In this document: positions 62,916 to 64,000 of the stretch, piece by piece
Numbering within the stretch: the stretch's first letter is position 1
How the letters are laid out: each line of letters starts with the position of its first letter
Assembly: GCF_010894435.1 (NCBI RefSeq)
Contig: NZ_JAAIXZ010000025.1
Location: 1-64,000 of the forward strand
DNA from: Pyxidicoccus trucidator
GTDB lineage: Bacteria > Myxococcota > Myxococcia > Myxococcales > Myxococcaceae
Direction: 5' to 3'
DNA: 64,000 bases
Position numbers and translations under genes: made by a program
Notes under the pieces: generated by a model
What the model was told of the DNA's origin: nothing
What the model saw: only the letters and a program-made list of their open reading frames with translations
The model's database searches: none

Positions 62916-64000
62916 TCAGACGGGATAGACACCGTGCTTCTTCTCGGCACGGGGCGCATGGCGCTGGGAGTACAGCCGGTAACGCTGGGTCAGCTCCTGA
63001 CGCAGGCTGTCACCGGGGACGATCTCATCGATGATGAGCTCGCTGGCCAGCTTGTAGATGTCCACGTCGGCCCTGTACTCGTCGCGCAGCTTCTGGACGT
63101 AGGCGGGGCGGTCGGCCTCGGGCAGCTCCTGGATCTTGTTGTAGTAGACGGCGTTGACGGCCGCCTCCGGACCCATGACGGCGATCATCGCCCCGGGCAG
63201 CGCCAGGGTGGCGTCCGGCGCGAAGCCGGGGCCGCTCATGGCGTACAGGCCGGCGCCGTAGGCCTTGCGCACCACCACGCAGATCTTCGGGACGCTGGCC
63301 TCGGACACGGCGGAGATCATCTTCGCGCCAGCGCGGATGATGCCGGCGCGCTCCACCTTGGTGCCGATCATGAAGCCCGGCACGTCCGCCAGGTAGAGCA
63401 GCGGGATGTTGAATGCATCACACAGCCAGATGAAGCGCGCCGCCTTGTCCGCGCTGTCCACGAACAGCACGCCGCCCTTGTACTTGGGCTGGTTGGCGAC
63501 GATGCCCACCGGCATGCCGTCGATGCGGGCCAGGCCGGTGATGAGCTCCTGGGCGAAGAGCTTCTTCACCTCGAACCAGCTGTCCTCGTCGATGAGCTCC
63601 TTGATGAGCGCATGCATGTCGAAGGGCTTGTTCTGGTCCACGGGGACGATCTCGTCCACGCGCTTGCCGCTGGCCTTGGGCGCGAGCTTGGGCGCCTCGG
63701 GCGGACGCTGGCTGAAGTTCTCCGGGAAGAAGCCGATGTACTTCTTCGCGGCGGCGATGGCCTCCTCCTCCGTCTTCACCAGCACGTCGCCGACACCGGA
63801 GATGGAGCAGTGCATCTTCGCGCCGCCCATCTCCTCCAGCGTCACCTTCTCGCCAATCACCATCTCCGCCATGCGGGGGCTGCCCAGGTACATGGAGGCG
63901 TTGCCGTCCACCATGATGACCAGGTCGCAGAAGGCGGGGATGTACGCGCCACCGGCGGCGGACGGCCCGAAGAGCAGGCACACCTGGGGCACGAAGCCGG
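62916..64000 (-). CDS. Acyl-CoA carboxylase carboxyltransferase (beta) subunit, N-terminus beyond window
   Basis: About 361 residues are visible; the frame stays open through the right edge, and the codon at 63992 reads as an internal Val of GFVPQVC, so roughly 150 N-terminal residues are missing. The crotonase-fold oxyanion segments are seen: GPSAAGGAYIPA and, in the second half, RKAYGAGLYAM. It transfers carboxyl from biotin to an acyl-CoA (propionyl-, methylcrotonyl- or similar). It lies 69 nt upstream of the acyl-CoA dehydrogenase gene. The exact substrate is unresolved. Confidence 0.92.
   Translation of the reverse strand, partial: GFVPQVCLLFGPSAAGGAYIPAFCDLVIMVDGNASMYLGSPRMAEMVIGEKVTLEEMGGAKMHCSISGVGDVLVKTEEEAIAAAKKYIGFFPENFSQRPPEAPKLAPKASGKRVDEIVPVDQNKPFDMHALIKELIDEDSWFEVKKLFAQELITGLARIDGMPVGIVANQPKYKGGVLFVDSADKAARFIWLCDAFNIPLLYLADVPGFMIGTKVERAGIIRAGAKMISAVSEASVPKICVVVRKAYGAGLYAMSGPGFAPDATLALPGAMIAVMGPEAAVNAVYYNKIQELPEADRPAYVQKLRDEYRADVDIYKLASELIIDEIVPGDSLRQELTQRYRLYSQRHAPRAEKKHGVYPV

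Overview
The window looks like chromosomal DNA of a fruiting myxobacterium, probably Myxococcaceae (Myxococcus, Corallococcus or a relative). The reasons are very high G+C with G/C-ending codons, a giant modular NRPS/PKS gene, a TIGR02266 (PilZ-like, Myxococcus paralog family) domain fused to an Hsp70, a duplicated-type FtsX permease without an ATPase partner, and many small lipoproteins. The species assignment is an inference from content only.

Positions 1-35,854 (minus strand) are one open reading frame with no stop. It starts at ATG 35,854 and runs off the left edge, at least 11,951 codons. It encodes a hybrid assembly line: FAAL-ACP / C-A(Ser)-MT-PCP / C-A-PCP / C-A(Val)-PCP / C-A-PCP / C-A-PCP / KS-AT(malonyl)-ACP / C-[degenerate A with inserted luciferase-like monooxygenase], no carrier / C-A-PCP / C-A-PCP / C-A-(PCP cut by the edge). 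It should make an N-acylated lipopeptide with an N-methyl-serine and a valine near its start and one ketide extension next to an oxidised centre. Release domains and any tailoring genes lie outside the window. The M. xanthus myxoprincomide synthetase (MXAN_3779) is the comparator that comes to mind, from memory and unchecked.

Positions 36,007-42,301 hold a PilZ-Hsp70 fusion (minus), guaB (plus), a small lipoprotein (minus) and guaA (plus), with hairpin terminators in the convergent gaps. Positions 42,491-52,726 are a mixed stretch: an S46 dipeptidyl-peptidase, a GST divergent from an HxlR-type regulator with a shared inverted repeat, an 805-residue FtsX-type permease, an Ig-like lipoprotein, a five-copy GAATGTTCTTT repeat, a DUF3014 membrane protein, a small hypothetical gene and an amidase.

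Positions 52,758-64,000 are a dense minus-strand run with many overlapping starts and stops. In transcription order it holds an acyl-CoA carboxylase beta subunit (cut by the right edge), an acyl-CoA dehydrogenase, a conserved unknown, rnc, an exported and a cytosolic cyclophilin, era, der, a YfgM-like TPR protein, a BamB-like PQQ lipoprotein, a Nudix hydrolase and a DEDD-type exonuclease. It combines acyl-CoA catabolism, RNA processing/ribosome assembly GTPases and envelope protein maturation. The era-der-yfgM-bamB part resembles the yfgM-bamB-der order of enterobacteria. I saw no tRNA, rRNA, CRISPR array or transposase.
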